Positions 45,550 through 58,509 of a DNA stretch of 64,000 nucleotides are shown one piece after another; position 1 is the first letter of the stretch, and every line of letters starts with the position of its first letter. This DNA is from Welwitschia mirabilis (lineage: Eukaryota; Gnetophyta; Gnetopsida; Welwitschiales). The stretch covers positions 266,041,549 to 266,105,548 of the forward strand of contig JBOZIK010000001.1 of NCBI GenBank assembly GCA_051453625.1. Reading direction: 5' to 3'. Below the pieces are notes generated by a model. That model was not told the origin of the DNA, did not search any database, and was given only the letters and a program-made list of their open reading frames with translations. The translations under genes were made by a program, and so were the position numbers.

Positions 45550-46375
45550 TATTAACATGCAAAAAGTAATATTTATCTTAAGTAGTTAAGGCCACTTTAG
45601 CATAATCAAATTCTTATTCTCACTATTTTATTAATTTATTTTAATTTATGCTATTAAAGTTACAATTTACTAATATTCAGCCTTCACACTATGATTTTTC
45701 AAGTCTATCATGGGAAAAAGAAGTAGATGCCAAAATTTAGAAGAAAATCCTCAAAAAAACATGCGGCACCAGTTACTATTCATTTTAACACTAGTCATTT
45801 TGAGAGTATTAGCATGATATTTACCTTCTTGGATCATCTCCAGATGTTGAGTTGATTGAGCTTATTAGTGATTCCAAATGATGTACCAAAAAGTACCTCA
45901 AATTTCCAATTCCAAAACCTAATCCTAACCCTAATTTTTAATGTGTAAAAAGGTCATAGTGCCTCACTTTTAGAGTTCGTTGATTGTTGAATCAGAGTGG
46001 ATCTCTACAGAAAATTGTAAAAGATCATATCATGTCTAGCTTATAAGCTACTTATTTGGGAATGAGCTAGCCCTTTAATGCTAGCATGACAGTTTCTTTT
46101 TGTAACTTGTCTCTTTCTTAGATGCGGATTTGTTTATTTCATGAAATCAAATCTGGTTTTTATTCTCAATCTATTTTCTTGAAATCACTTAAGTTTAGTT
46201 TTTCATACTTGTTATGCCTGAATAGCGTTGGAGTTCTTTATGATGAAAGTAGTATTGTTAGTTTATATTCTCGATCTAATTTCTTGATATCAAGCGTGTA
46301 TAGTTTTTCATACTTATTATGCTTAAATAAGGTTGAAGTTCTTTATGAATTTACCATTACAAGTGAAGTTCTACA
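45550..46375 (+). repeat. 5' LTR of the 6.5-kb element
   Basis: Starts TATTAACATGCAAAAAG (TG changed to TA) and ends AAGTTCTACA. It matches 51,247-52,068. It has an internal 104-base tandem duplication from 46,161 (TATTCTC(A/G)ATCTA...GTTCTTTATGA) that is also in the other LTR. The open frame at 46,122-46,376 is made by this duplication. Confidence 0.82.
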
Positions 46376-46979
46376 TTAATCTTGATTTTTCTATTGCTAT
46401 TATTTGATGTTTTTAGGGATCAAAAATCCTCCTTATCATGCATATGAAGTAGCTATGAGAGCTAAGGAGATCTATTGTGTTCACAAGATCTTGAGCTTCA
46501 TTAATGATATTTATAGATTAATATTTGAGCAAGTCTATTTTTCTTATTGAAGATTTTAGTCATCATAGGAGATGTTCATATTGGCTCTTATGGCTCTGCT
46601 TATTCACCATATTATAATACTAATTATCAACACACCTCTCTCTTACTATTGCTAGAAATTTTTTTGTAATAGTTACAAAAGTGGTTTATGCTAAGTTTCC
46701 CTATTTTATGCTGCTACATCTATTTCTTGGAGAGAACAGCACTGGAACTATACTACAAACCAAAGCCCTAGTTTATTTGGTAAAATTTGGATTTGGCCAC
46801 AGAAGATTTGTATCCCTAGGGTGATCTTCCATATTACCATACATTAACAATAGATGCAAGCATAGACAAATTTCATCACAAATAGCTTTTGGGCACTATT
46901 CCTAGGAAATAGTGGCATAGTAGCTACAATGGAGCACACATATTTATTTCTATTTCTGTTATTTCCCTTTTATTTTTCT

Positions 46980-47140
46980 TTTTTTTTTTTTTCCCCTTTT
47001 GTATTATACTAGTCCCATCCTGGTGCCCCTTTATTTTATTTTTCTTTTTTCCTTTTTCTTTTATTTTATGCTAGTCCCATTTTAGTGTCCCTTTATTTTA
47101 TTTTTATTTTTTTTATTTTTCCCCTCTTTCTAGGTTTTCT
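46980..47140. repeat. T-rich tandem duplication, 62-base period
   Basis: CTAGTCCCATxxTxGTGxCC followed by TTTATTTTATTTTT occurs at 47,009 and 47,071, surrounded by T and CT runs. Confidence 0.75.
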
Positions 47141-47953
47141 TTTTAGTTATTTAGTTTTAACCGGTATTTTTCTTTTAAGACATTTTTCATTTCTAGCACA
47201 TATCTAGTGAATGGACCATCTTTCGTAGTGCCTAAGCTGGTTATTTTACATTTTCGACAAGTTTTTCATTTATCTCTAATACTTATCCTGGGTTTATCTA
47301 TCTTTCTTATGTAGGGATAACATATTTATGAAAGGGTGTTTTATTTTCTTCTCTTTTCTTCCCTCTTCTCTCTCCCCTCCCTCCTTTCACAGGTTGAAAA
47401 AGCCGAAGACATTTGAAGGAGCTTGATTGTCCTATTTCTTTTTTTTTTTCTTAAACTATGCTCTTGCATTGCATTTTTATTTTTCGCATTACATTTTATT
47501 TTAGTTACTTTTGGTGTTTAGGATTTCTTGCATTGCATCCTACATTTGCCCCATTATGTTCTTTTTTTTTTTTCATTTATTTGTTGGTCTAAAACCCTCA
47601 TTTTTTTCATCTCTATCACTTGGTATTTTGCTTATAGCCTTTCTTTGAAGAACGTCAATGTCGTTGTCCTGTTCCATTGACGCTACAACAATTTCTTTAT
47701 AAAACAATCTAAACTTATTAGAAACTTATGGTTTAAACCTCTCTTGACTTTTGAAATCTCTTGGTAACCTCTAATCTTCGAAAATCTTGCAATAACTGGT
47801 AATATATCTTTAACAGTAAAATCCAATGAACCTCTCCCTACAACATGAACGATAATCCTTACTCTTTCATCCAAAATCAAAAACCTCATTTTCCATAAGC
47901 GGACTATAAGGGATTACCTCCAATGTTGATACTTAGATTCCCCTTCATGCCTT

Positions 47954-48141
47954 ACTCAATATTCTTATGCGTACACATGGAACTTTGACACATCTTCATA
48001 AACTAATCAGCCTCTTTCTTACTTCCATGATTTTGAATCTAAGGATCACTCAATATTCTAATGCATACACATGGGACTTTGACACATATTCATAAACTAA
48101 TCATCCTCTATTTTACTTCCATGACTTTAATTCTAAAGATC
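47954..48141. repeat. Tandem duplication, 94-base unit, two copies
   Basis: Units at 47,954 and 48,048 share ACTCAATATTCT(T/A)ATGC, TTTGACACAT, ATTCATAAACTAATCA-type and TTACTTCCATGA words. Confidence 0.85.
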
Positions 48142-48359
48142 CTTACTCTTACCAAAATAATTTTTAGTCTTTGCCTTATATCTTTCCTCTCACCCTCCAT
48201 CATTTTATGAATTCTCTTTACCTTCTAATAGATATCCCTCACATCACCCATAATTTTTTTACTACCCTTATTTCTACAATAATCATTATCCTTCCTTAGA
48301 TTCTTTAGAAGATATCCTACAGAAATTATTAAAAAGTGCTATCTAATTCTCTTCCATGT

Positions 48360-49421
48360 TCTAAAAGATAGAGGCAAACATGAAACAAACAAATCATATT
48401 CATTCCCTTACTTGTTTTAACCCTTATGAGTTAAGGAATACATCTATGGAGGATACCCAATCTATATCCCTCGAGAGTGAGGAAGAAACCAATAAGGATC
48501 TAGAGGATGAACATATACTAGAAGATGAGCAATTTGAGGATGAGTAAATTAGAAATCCTATTTAGGAGAAGAACATCAAAGAAGAATCATACATGATCCA
48601 GCATATTTAGAATTCTTCTTAAACCCATACATGATCCATCATATGTAAAATCCTTCCCTTCTTCTCAACATCTCCATGAGTAGAATGTTTTTATTTCATC
48701 TCCACCTTTTGAGTAAGATTCAATCTTTAACAAAGAAGACGAATCTTCCTTAGAGTTGGAACTACTTTATAATGAGTTTACACATGATTCTTTTAATGAA
48801 CATTTACCTTGTCTAGTGCTTTCCAACTTATCTTTGTCTTCCCCTCAAGATGATGTATTTCAAGACTTGTTGGGAAAGCATGAGCTAGCTCTAATATAGG
48901 AACTTTTAGACTTTGAATGCATAAATTTTACTATTAGCATGATTAGTATTCTTTTCTACTTTGTAAACTCATGTTTAAAAACTTACACGGATAGCCTCCT
49001 AGTTCATGATACTTTATACGACCTTGGCTATTTCACTCTTAAGCCTCATCATCTTGACTATCTTAACATTCATTACATTGGAAAACCATACTATGAAGGA
49101 AGTTTAGTTTCATTACATGATCTTAGACTAGATTTTTCTTCTAGACTAAACTTAGGATGGGTTGTTCCACTCACAATGAAATGAATGTTACCTAATGATT
49201 ACTCTCTTATGAAACCATTTAAGCATTATCACTTTTTTTATAATTATATTAAGCCCTTTCACATAGGTAATACAAAATTCCACCCACATCACAGAATAAT
49301 CCATCACCATCTTAAACCTTATCATCCACCTCTTCCATTATGGCATTATTTCATAAGGCTCACTGATCACCCATCTCGTCTCTCTTACTATGAGTTTATG
49401 AGACTTATCAATACTGGGTAG
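48360..49421 (+). pseudogene. Broken ORF of unknown type inside the 6.5-kb element
   Basis: In one frame near 48,470-48,546 the sequence is acidic (SEEETNKDLEDEHILEDEQFED), then stops follow. The best open pieces are 48,939-49,181 and 49,185-49,418, adjacent and in the same phase, with HPHHRIIHHHLKPYHPPLPL, rich in H, Y and P. I do not recognise a domain. An acidic segment followed by a Y/H/P-rich segment may be an element-encoded protein of unknown role. Confidence 0.35.
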
Positions 49422-49795
49422 TGTTCTTTTCACATAAATATGAATAAGAGATCATTGTTATTCCATGGTTTTCATTGAGATTAGGTGAATTGTTGCTTTT
49501 TAAGAGGAATTCATCTTTATCTTTAAGTTCTTTTGTTAAAACTTGCATCCATTTGATGTTCACAATTTGGAATCAAGGAAAGAAAATGTGATTTTTCTAC
49601 TTTGATGGTGTGTCCTTCTTTCAAGCATTTATGAGGATGAGATCACTTCTCTATTAGGCTAATGAGCAAATTACCCCTTTCATATGCTACGAATATTTTT
49701 TAAAAAAAGGATAAAAAGTAAGAATAAAGAAATCAAGGAAAAATCCTTAAGCTCGTCACTAGCACATTTATTTATGATTATTTCTATTAGGTTTA

Positions 49796-49925
49796 TTTAA
49801 CTACATCGAGGCTATGAACGCCAACTGGTAATGTAACTCTAAAAATTCATTTTTGATACATTTAACTACATTAGGGTTATAGATGCTTACAGGGAATGCA
49901 GCATTGAATTATTCATGTAAAACAT
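49796..49925. repeat. Tandem duplication, 65-base unit, diverged
   Basis: TTTAACTACAT starts at 49,796 and 49,861; the following words GGxTAT(G/A)xA(C/T)GC, GGxAATG(T/C)A and AATTATTCAT-type align with several changes. Confidence 0.7.
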
Positions 49926-51233
49926 GTTAAATCTGTTGGAATAAGATGGCACAATACAAAATGCTCAATATGACCAAATGCTTAAAGTAGGTCACTCATG
50001 ATTGTAGAAGGAAAAAATTGAAAGAAATTAAGGTGGAATTGAAGACTTCTTATGATTTTATTATTTGAACATTTGTTACTTAAGGTCTCTTTACTACTCT
50101 TGATTTGAATGAATTTACTTCATCAATGCCTTACCTTGTTTTGAGTTAGACACATAATTAAATAAACATTTTCTAGATCATCACTTTAGTTTCATAGTCT
50201 CATTCTTTCATAATATGCATCGTAGAGTTTTAGTTACATTCTTATTCCCTCAATTTCCATTCATTTTACCATTTCATATCACATGCATTCACCCTTTCAT
50301 CTTCATGAGAAAACATATCTAAAGTACATTTATGTTTATTATGATGAGATATCTTTTTCCATAAGTCATTATAAGACCAAATTAGTCTAACTTGTCATAG
50401 AAACTAAAAATGACCATTAGGCTTTGATTTTACCAAATTCTTATTCACGTTGAGTCATTCTGTCATTTCACTATCTTGCCCCTTACATTTACACACATCA
50501 TACATCCTTCTCTATTATTTGTTTCAAGCATGTGCTATTATGACATAAAAAACTGACACCGCCATAAGTACTTGTCGATGCACAATCATTTATAGTATGT
50601 TATCGCTCTTCTTTGGAACATTGACTCTTCACATTATTAACATTCATTCCAGCCTATTAATGAGTCTTATTTCACATCAAAAATTAACTGTAACTTGGTA
50701 TTTATCTATTTTTCATCTCATTTTAACACTCCCTTCATCATCTTCATTCTCACTTTTCTCTTCATTTTTACCTTTTACCCTCTTCACTCTTCATCTTTTC
50801 TTTGTCTCTATCCCTTTCATTTATGACGATCATTTATAGATCTCATCACTTAGCCATTTCTCATAGAGTTCCTTTTTACTTCATGTACCTCTTTGATGGT
50901 TTTCTTACATTTTCATGACACACCCTTTTCCCTTAGCCTCATACATTCCAAATCTCATGAAACCTTGTTTTTCTATTTCCAATTCAAGTTTTACATTCTT
51001 AACTTTAAGGACAAGTTAAACTTGGTTGGGGAAAGTAGGCAATTCACTTTGAGTTTTTACTTTTCATGCTTTGTTCATCTTATTCAAGTGGAATCAGCCT
51101 AAAAAGTCCTTCACCTTTTTCTTTTTTTCTTTTTTTTTCCCATCACATTTTCTTATTACTTGAATGATTTCCACTTGCACTTTTTCATGTTATTCAATTT
51201 TGTCACACTTTTTACTGAGAGATTAGTAAAATA

Positions 51234-51246
51234 TTAGTTGGGGGTG
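51234..51246 (+). promoter_or_regulatory. Polypurine tract of the 6.5-kb element
   Basis: TTAGTTGGGGGTG lies directly against the start of the right LTR. Confidence 0.7.
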
Positions 51247-52068
51247 TGTTAACATGTAAAAAGTGACATTTGTCTTAAGTAATTGAGGCCACTTTAGCAT
51301 AACCAAATTGTTATTCTTACTATTTTATCAATTTATTTTAATTTATGTTATCAGAATTACAATTTACTAATATTCAGTCTTCACACTATGATTTTTTAGG
51401 TTTTTCATGAGAAAAGATGCCAAAAATTTAGAAGATAATGCCACAAAAAGCAAGTTATGCTGGTTACTATTCATGGCAGCACTAGGTATTTTGAGAGTTT
51501 TGACACGATCTTTATGTTTATGGATTATCTTCAGATGCTAAATTGATTAAGCTTTTGGTGATTTCCAATGATGTACCATAAATTATCGCAAATTTCCAAG
51601 TCTAAAATCCTAAAACTAACCCTAATTTTTAATGTATAAAAAGGTCATAGAACCTTACTTTTAGGGGGTTATTGGTTATTAGTTCAAAGTAGATTTTTAC
51701 AAAAAATTATGAAAGATCATTTCATGTCTAGATTCTAAGCTATCCATTTGGAAATAAGCTAGCCCTCCAAGGCTAACATGAAATTTTCTTATTGTGAATT
51801 CTCTCCTTCTTTGATGTAGATTTTCTCATTTCATGTAATACAATCTAGTTCTCATTCTCAATCTAATTTCTTAATATCATTTTGTATATAGTTTTTCATA
51901 CTTGTTATGCTTGATTAGGGTTGAAGATCTTTATGATGAAAGTAGTATTGTCAGTTTTTATTCTCAATCTGATTTCTTGATATCAAGTGGGTATAGTTTT
52001 TCATACGTGTTATGCTTGAATAGGGTTAAAGTTATTTATGCATGTACTATTTTAGGTGAAGTTCTAAA
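51247..52068 (+). repeat. 3' LTR of the 6.5-kb element
   Basis: Starts TGTTAACATGTAAAAAG and ends AAGTTCTAAA (expected CA). It carries the same internal duplication as the left copy, at 51,853 and 51,959. Confidence 0.82.
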
Positions 52069-53690
52069 GTAAGGGAAATAGAATTTAAAACATCAGTGCT
52101 ATTAATCAAGATCTTGAAAAAATAGTTATAAACTTAGTATACATGATTAGATAAGTATATAGATGAATGAATACGCATGTTAAATATTAAGTAGAAATAT
52201 ACATAATTAAGGTAATATAAGGTTAACAATGAATTGAACTTTAGATAACTTAATTTTGTGTTAGATACAATGCTAATTATAAGGGATTAAAAGTATATAA
52301 CATCGGACTTTCATAACAGTCTAGGTTCATTTGAAAATAGGTAGAATTCAAATTCTTTTACACACACAAAGAGAGGAAGAGGAAGGATGATGTTTACCTT
52401 ATTAATTTGCATTATTTAATCAATTCTACTAGTTGTACTACTTCATAATTCAAGTTAGCATCTTATACGATTTCTAGATTCCTTTTACATGTGTGGTTTT
52501 ATGTTGTTAAATTGTTCATTTTAATTTAACTCTTTATTTTAATCCTAAATAAATAAAAATAAAATATAATTATTCTTTTTTTTACACCAATAGTCTTTTT
52601 AGAAACAAAATTTAACCTATAGTAAATTTTACTTTAGAAACATTTTTAGATACTAAATTTGAGATGTTATTAGAAATATAAATTCACAAAATGAGGAGTT
52701 GGGAGATGCATACAAATGATGTTTATAAAATTTTATTATTAACCTAATAATTTTTAGGTTTTATTAAAATTTGTGTTAAAACTATGATTAGTTACACTAT
52801 GCTTGCAACTATTTACTAAATTATTACAAACTTTATATATTTGAAGGTTTAGATAGAAAAGAACTTCACCTTGTTAATTGTGATGTCATCATAAAGATAA
52901 CCTATTTTTGGAATTAGATGAGAAGATAAAATGATCTTTATCAATATCTTTTAAAAAAATCAGTCATAAGCCATACCTTCTTTTAAAAACCTTTTGGTAG
53001 AAAGTAATTACTTAAAAGCCAAGGAAGAAATTGGAAGCAAGACTATTTTGCATCTAATATAGCTCCTATTTTGGACAGAGAATACTCCTATTGTTAATTG
53101 TATGCTAGCCACCAAAGAATCAGATTTTTAACTTATTCAAATAATAAAAACAAGTGGGGAAAAAAGAAAGAAAGAAAGAAAACCAATTACATTGATAGAA
53201 TGTTTTTATATCAACATAATATTACACTAATAAAGGGTTCTATGATTAGAAATATGTTATTAAGTTATTTTATGACTCTTGTACAACATGTATAACATGA
53301 TGAGGTAATTTATCCTTTTGGAATTAAAACTAGCTACATGATAATATATCCTTACATAAGTGATCACGTATTTTTTGATATCTAATAAAAAATATTATAC
53401 ATTTAATAGTGAGCTATTTTAGATAGGTTCGTTTGATTCATTTATAATAGATTAAAGAGAAAATAGATATATAAAATTATGGTATTTTTAAAGCTATTTA
53501 TAGGATCTTTAATCAAAAGATCGAAAAAATTAATTTACTTTCAATGACCTATCTTATTCAGGGACGTTGGACCTCGAAAAAGAGTTTTATTAGAAAATAT
53601 CACAAGTATAAAATCATATGCCAAAGAGAGAAAAAAACTGGTAACTATAAGAGAACAAAAGAAAAGATGCTAAGAGATAGCAAAAACTAG
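52069..53690. other. No recognised feature
   Basis: AT-rich. The open frame at 53,098-53,292 has no known motif; it contains an (AAAG)n run at 53,163-53,180. Confidence 0.4.
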
Positions 53691-54009
53691 CAGAATAGAA
53701 AAAAAAAACCTTCAAAAATAATTATTAAATTACAAAAACTTACATGGATGTGCTAACTAGTGAGTAATAAGATCCAAGAGGTGATCTATGTCAAGACAAA
53801 CACGATCTAATTGATAAGATTTTAAAAATAAACGTACTACACAATCTTGTAATGCTTTTTAATATTGAAAAAACGAAAAGGAGTAGAAAACTACATACAA
53901 TGAAAAACTAGATTATAGCATCATTTTCGAATAAAAATTAAAATGATAGAATGAATAATATCCTAAAGAAATTACTGGCTCTAATCAACTATGGGAGAAT
54001 AACCAGAGT

Positions 54010-54240
54010 GATAGAAAAACCCTCAAACAATTGGCCTACCCAGTTTCAATCATGATCAACAAGGGTTCATGACCAAAAGACATGATTAAAACTATTAGAA
54101 CGATGACATTATGGACAAATAGAAATAGCCAAATCCAAATTATGTAATTATTGGTTAATAAGAAGCCTATCATGAAGAAAAAACCAAAGAAAATTCTTTA
54201 TTTTAGAAAGAGTTGAAAGCTCCCGAATATGATTGAAAAA
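54010..54240 (-). pseudogene. zf-RVT segment of the LINE
   Basis: The minus strand reads KIKNFLWFFLHDRLLINQ near 54,190, then LAISICP*CHRSNSFNHVFW near 54,120. This is the zinc-binding tail PPKxxxFLWLxLxxRLxTxxxL...CPxCxxxxESxxHLFxxC common after plant LINE RT and in plant ribonuclease-H-like genes. One Cys codon region now contains a stop. Confidence 0.75.
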
Positions 54241-54699
54241 TCTCCATAAAAAAGGTAAAGACTCACAGTTAAAAAGAGTATTGTAGTGGGGAACTAAGTA
54301 GTTTGATAAACAAAGAAAAATCACTAAAAATTCAGGTTTACATGGTCAAAAAGGAAAATCATTCATCAAAACATCACTTCAAACATCAAAATAAGAAAAT
54401 TAAAGGGAATAACACAGTATTGAAGATAATCCAAAAGTTTAAAAAATCAAACTTGAATGGTTGGAGAAAACCCATATAAATGGATGAAAGCCTACCATTA
54501 AAGTCATTTCCTATGCAATGTAAGACAAATAAAAGATAAAAATCCTCATTTAGTCCAACACATAGCTAAGTAAGGATTGGATATTTCTATGAAACCTAGA
54601 TCTAGAGGGAGTTTTCGAGTTGAGATTTGTATTGAGAAATGTGAGATCAATTCTAATTAATATGAGAGTGAAGCTTTTTCCAAGCATTCTAAATACTAT

Positions 54700-56200
54700 G
54701 AAGCACATGAGTTCTTGGAAGAGAAACATCATGTGAATAAATGACCCAATTGAGCTAATGAATACCTCACTAAAAATAACGATGCTTAGGATAAAGTTAT
54801 TATAACCTAAATTGAATAAGCTCACCAATAAAATCCAAAGAAAAAATGGTTAAAAAATAACTTATCAAAATAAGGCCCTCCTTGGAAGAGCTAATAAAAC
54901 CCAATCCTCGTTTTTTCCCCTTTTTTTTGAAAGAGTAACAATACCCTAGGCCACATGAGAAAATGACACTGAGGGTCTTTAGCAAATCACATGAATTATT
55001 TAAAAAGACTTTTAAGCCTTTGATAGAATGAAAACTTGAAGGTCAACAATGCAAATGGTAAACATCAATGGAAGAAATAATAAGTCAAACTAAATACTTC
55101 CTTATAGGAGAGAGATTTAGATTCCCAGTTATCAATTTTTCTTCAAAATTTTAAATAACGCAATTCCATAAAATGCCTAAAGAAGCTTTAAAACTATAAT
55201 TAATATCTAAAATTTTAATAACACCACCTTATGCAAAAGGTTTTCAAGGTTTTTGAGGAAGACATGAATAGTCATGATTAAAACTATAGACAAAAGATTT
55301 AGATCAAGTGATGGAGGAACTAGATAAGTAATGATAATAGTCCACCTAAGAGAGAATTTAGTTGATAAAGCTAGAAATATTCTCCACAAGAAAGGAGGAT
55401 TCATTAGTAGAATGCATATTTAAAATATGATGACTAGAATATGTAAGAATAATACATTGAATTTCATGATGGTGAAGATCCAAAGCTAGCTTATGATTCA
55501 AGAAATCTATTGCAATGATGAAAAGATATGGAGCCAAGAGGTATCCTTGTCTAAGTAATCTACGAATAAGAAAAGTGGGGTTAATATCAAAATGAGTAGC
55601 AATGGAATAATTGATGTCTTTAAATAAGCAATGAATCATATGAAGGAACTTTGGCCCAAGACCCAATTTTAGCATCACGAAAATAATGAAATCCCACTAG
55701 ATCTTATCATATGCTTTAGCATAATAAAGTTTGATAAGGAGAGTATTTCAATTATTATCTTTTATCCATTGTAAACCTTTCCAAGCTGTAACAACATTAG
55801 AGAAAATGTATATCATTAAAATAAAACCTATTTACTAAGAAGAAATAATGTTAAGAAGAATTAAACTTAACCACTTAGCCCAAATCTTGTAGATCACATT
55901 AAGTAGAATAATAGCATGCTAATTGGAAATTTCAGTTAGATTAGCTAAGTTTAGAAGAAAACAAATAACTCCCACATTAAGGCAAGGGCCAAGAGCAAAT
56001 ATATGAAAGGCTTCTTAAATAACATGAAAAAGATCATTTCTAAGAAGATCTCAATGTTTCTTAAAAAACTCAATAAGAATCCATCATAACCAAAAGCTTT
56101 CCCATGACCCATTTGAAAACACGCCAATTTTAATTTGTTCAATGGAATATGATGTTCTAGTAATGGATACATATCCTATCAGATAAGATGAGGATCGGAC
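54700..56200 (-). pseudogene. Reverse transcriptase of the LINE
   Basis: The frame at 55,951-56,172 has LACFQMGHGKAFGYDGFLLS, the LINE motif FxMxxxKAPGPDGFP. At 55,680-55,700 the AYDK and W motif region is followed by the frame 55,358-55,678: LGLGPKFLHMIHCLFKD, then RRLLRQGYLLAPYLFIIAID (family RGxRQGCPLSPxLFxLxMD). The FADD catalytic box cannot be clearly seen after this. Stops and shifts confirm decay. Confidence 0.82.
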
Positions 56201-56849
56201 TTTATGGCTTCTTCAAAAAGCCAAGAATTCATGGGATTAGCTCAAATTAAGGTAGTAATATCATTTCAGAGATATTATAATCTAAAGTAAGCTCCCTAAA
56301 AAGGTCTTCATTGAACCACAGTTGTTTAAGAAGATGATGTGAAGGAATTCACTTAAGATATTTGAAAAATTATTTACAATTCCTATCTTGGATTTGAAGT
56401 CAAGAAACCTATTTTTAGCGAGAGCACTTTAAACATGATGCACTTAACAATTTTGAAAAGTCATTTGAGGACATACTATCTTATCGTGAAGCTCTAAATC
56501 AAGAGGAACAAGTTATTAAGAAAAATTATTCATTGAACTCTAGATTTCAAAGTACATAAATTTAGAATGATAAGCTTTTCGTTTGCTAAAATATCAAGAA
56601 AAATTTTGAAGTTAACAAGTAGTATGATGCCACTAAGTAGTCTAACCAAAATGACCTTTAGGTTTAGGTTCTACATTTTAAAGGTTATGAATAATTTAGA
56701 GTAGTGAAAGAAGGAAAAAACTTGGAAGTAAGTGAAAATAAATGAGCTTAGCTATGGAGAGCATTCCTATGAATGTTTAATTGAATGTGAATAGGAAAAT
56801 AATCCAAAAGAGTGGAATAATGAAATACCACTACTAGAGTATAATGGAA

Positions 56850-57265
56850 CTAGAAACACAAACTTGAAAAACTAAATCTATAAAGCTAACTAAAAATTTG
56901 AGCTTGACCTGTATGAAAATTACTCCAAGTATAGCATTGCATAAGAGGTTGAAAATTATTGCAAGTATAGCCATGGCACTTGAAGAAGAAATAGAATTAT
57001 TTCCTTCCAAGGAGTAGTCCTATCTCGAGAAGAGTTAGATACATTAATGGAGCAAATGCCAAACGGTCCCTGAGGAGAAGGAAAAACAGCCCAGACACAA
57101 CAATGACTAGAATTAGAGCCTAGAGAAATAAGTTCCCTTTTCCAATTAGAAGTAAAAAGAAGAGATAAACCATCATGACCTGTAGGATTATTAGTGTTTA
57201 TAAAAAATTAGAATCGTAGGAGTAAAGAATCCACAAAAGCAAGATCACTGGCTACAATTTTAATC
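56850..57265 (-). pseudogene. Endonuclease of the LINE
   Basis: Minus-strand pieces read DIVASDLAFVDSLL near 57,245, NTNNPTGHDGLSLLFTSNWK near 57,180, ISLGSNSSH, CVWAVFPSPQGPFGICSINV near 57,080 and NSSRDRTTPWKEI near 57,020. This corresponds to the AP-endonuclease of plant L1 (GGVxxL...xxVYxPxxxxxRxxLWxxL...GDFN). The GDFN box near 56,970 reads IIFN. Confidence 0.75.
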
Positions 57266-57574
57266 TCTTGAAGGGGAAAAAAATCAAAATGAGTAGGAAG
57301 GCCAAAAATAAATTCACCAGTTCTTTTATGCTAAACTTTATCTATAAGACCTCGAACATTATAGAAAAGAATGTTCATGTGGAAGGAGGAGTGAAAGCAC
57401 AGCTACTAGCTAATAGAGCATCCATGCTTCAATCAACATCCATAGTAGAAGGGAGAGTACTAAAAGAGTGAGAATTAGTAGAGGATTGGTTTTATAGTAC
57501 TAGGGTGGGAAAATGGGATTAGGGAGGAAAAGATGCTTGAGTTAACATGGATTTAGAATGCTTTATGATGGAAA

Positions 57575-58430
57575 CTAGAATAGAACCATCATTGAATATA
57601 GATCAATCATTAATATGAGGTGAGGAACGAGTGGAAGGAATGGAAGATGTGGATGGAAGAGCAAAACATGGCTGTGAAGGGGGGACATCACCACATGAAG
57701 GGGTAGAAAAGTGAAAGATAAATGAAGAATAGGAGGAAGCTTTGAAAGGGCCACAGGTAGCAAAATGTGCATAGGTTTCATCTCTTTCTTATTCCATTAC
57801 AAGAAATTAGTATGCAAAAATGTGATGGCCCTCTTAATAATAATAATTGCAAGAGTTAGATAGATTAAAATACTCAATTTTTTGAGTAAATAAAGAACCT
57901 CGATCATCCAAAGTAAGGAAATATTTTCACTCCAATAATTTCACTTCACTAAATTAATGCTTTTGGTAAAACTCAAAATGCTTCCCAGGTGGTGTACTAC
58001 CATGACTTTTCTCAACTTTAATATAATTTACTCTTTAATAGAATGAAAATTTAATGGTAACTTTAGAAGCTTCACATAACATGGAATGAATTCACGGGTA
58101 AGTTTATCAATGTGAAAATTAAGATGCCATTCATAGAAAACCAAGGTAGTTGTGCATGACTTAAAAATTCTGAGGGAGAGAGCCTTTTGCACCATCTCTA
58201 GAGTTCAAAATTTTGCCAAAAGAAAATTTCTCACATAATAATACACATACAACATTTGAACATCCTTTGAGGCTAAAATGTCCTTGGCCTAAAAAAGAAG
58301 GGGACAAGAGCAAGGAATCTAACAATCTATAAGAAAACAAAGTCAGAAGGATATTTGTGTGAAACAGATTTAAAAACATCCTTAATAAGAGAAAAATCAA
58401 TAAATCCAGAATCTTGTGCATGATCATGAA
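57575..58430 (-). pseudogene. ORF1 of the LINE (DUF4283-like, zinc knuckle)
   Basis: From 58,427 downward: VVHDL and RERAFC-type residues, then TLVFYEWHLNFHIDKLTREF near 58,130 and YVKLLKLPLNFHSI, equal to the PVWVRLPxLPLxFW segment of DUF4283. Near 57,850 IEYFNLSNSCNYYY*EGHHI is a knuckle of the type CxYCxxxGHxxxxC with Cys lost. The frame at 57,575-57,781 is the low-complexity P/S/H tail. ORF1 binds element RNA. Confidence 0.68.
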
Positions 58431-58509
58431 AGGAGGATAAATGTCTAAGAATGAGGGTCTTCAAAAGAAGGAGGTGGAAGTATGATTCATTAGTCATCAC
58501 AAGGGTTTT

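Larger units (their letters stand above)
45550..52068 (+). mobile_element. LTR retrotransposon of 6.5 kb without recognisable pol
   Basis: Bounded by 0.82-kb direct repeats. The right repeat is preceded by TTAGTTGGGGGTG, a polypurine tract, giving plus orientation. The internal 4.87 kb has long T-rich stretches, tandem duplications and only short frames (48,939-49,421 being the best); no gag knuckle, RT or integrase motif is seen. It could be a large non-autonomous derivative. No matching target duplication was found at the ends (CCTAC left, GTAAG right), so the ends may have decayed. Confidence 0.7.
53700..58500 (-). mobile_element. L1-type LINE, decayed, minus strand
   Basis: Reading on the minus strand gives the plant L1 order: ORF1 with a DUF4283-like part and a zinc knuckle (58.4-57.8 kb), a serine/proline tail, AP-type endonuclease (57.3-56.9 kb), reverse transcriptase (56.2-55.0 kb), and a zinc-binding zf-RVT segment (54.2-54.0 kb). 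Plant LINEs move by nicking the target and copying RNA at the nick. Every domain is broken. The 3' end and target duplication were not located, so ends are approximate. Confidence 0.78.

Noticed and set aside
46376-46410. Primer-binding site of the 6.5-kb element
   Set aside because: The bases after the 5' LTR (TTAATCTTGATTTTTC) cannot be matched convincingly to any tRNA end.
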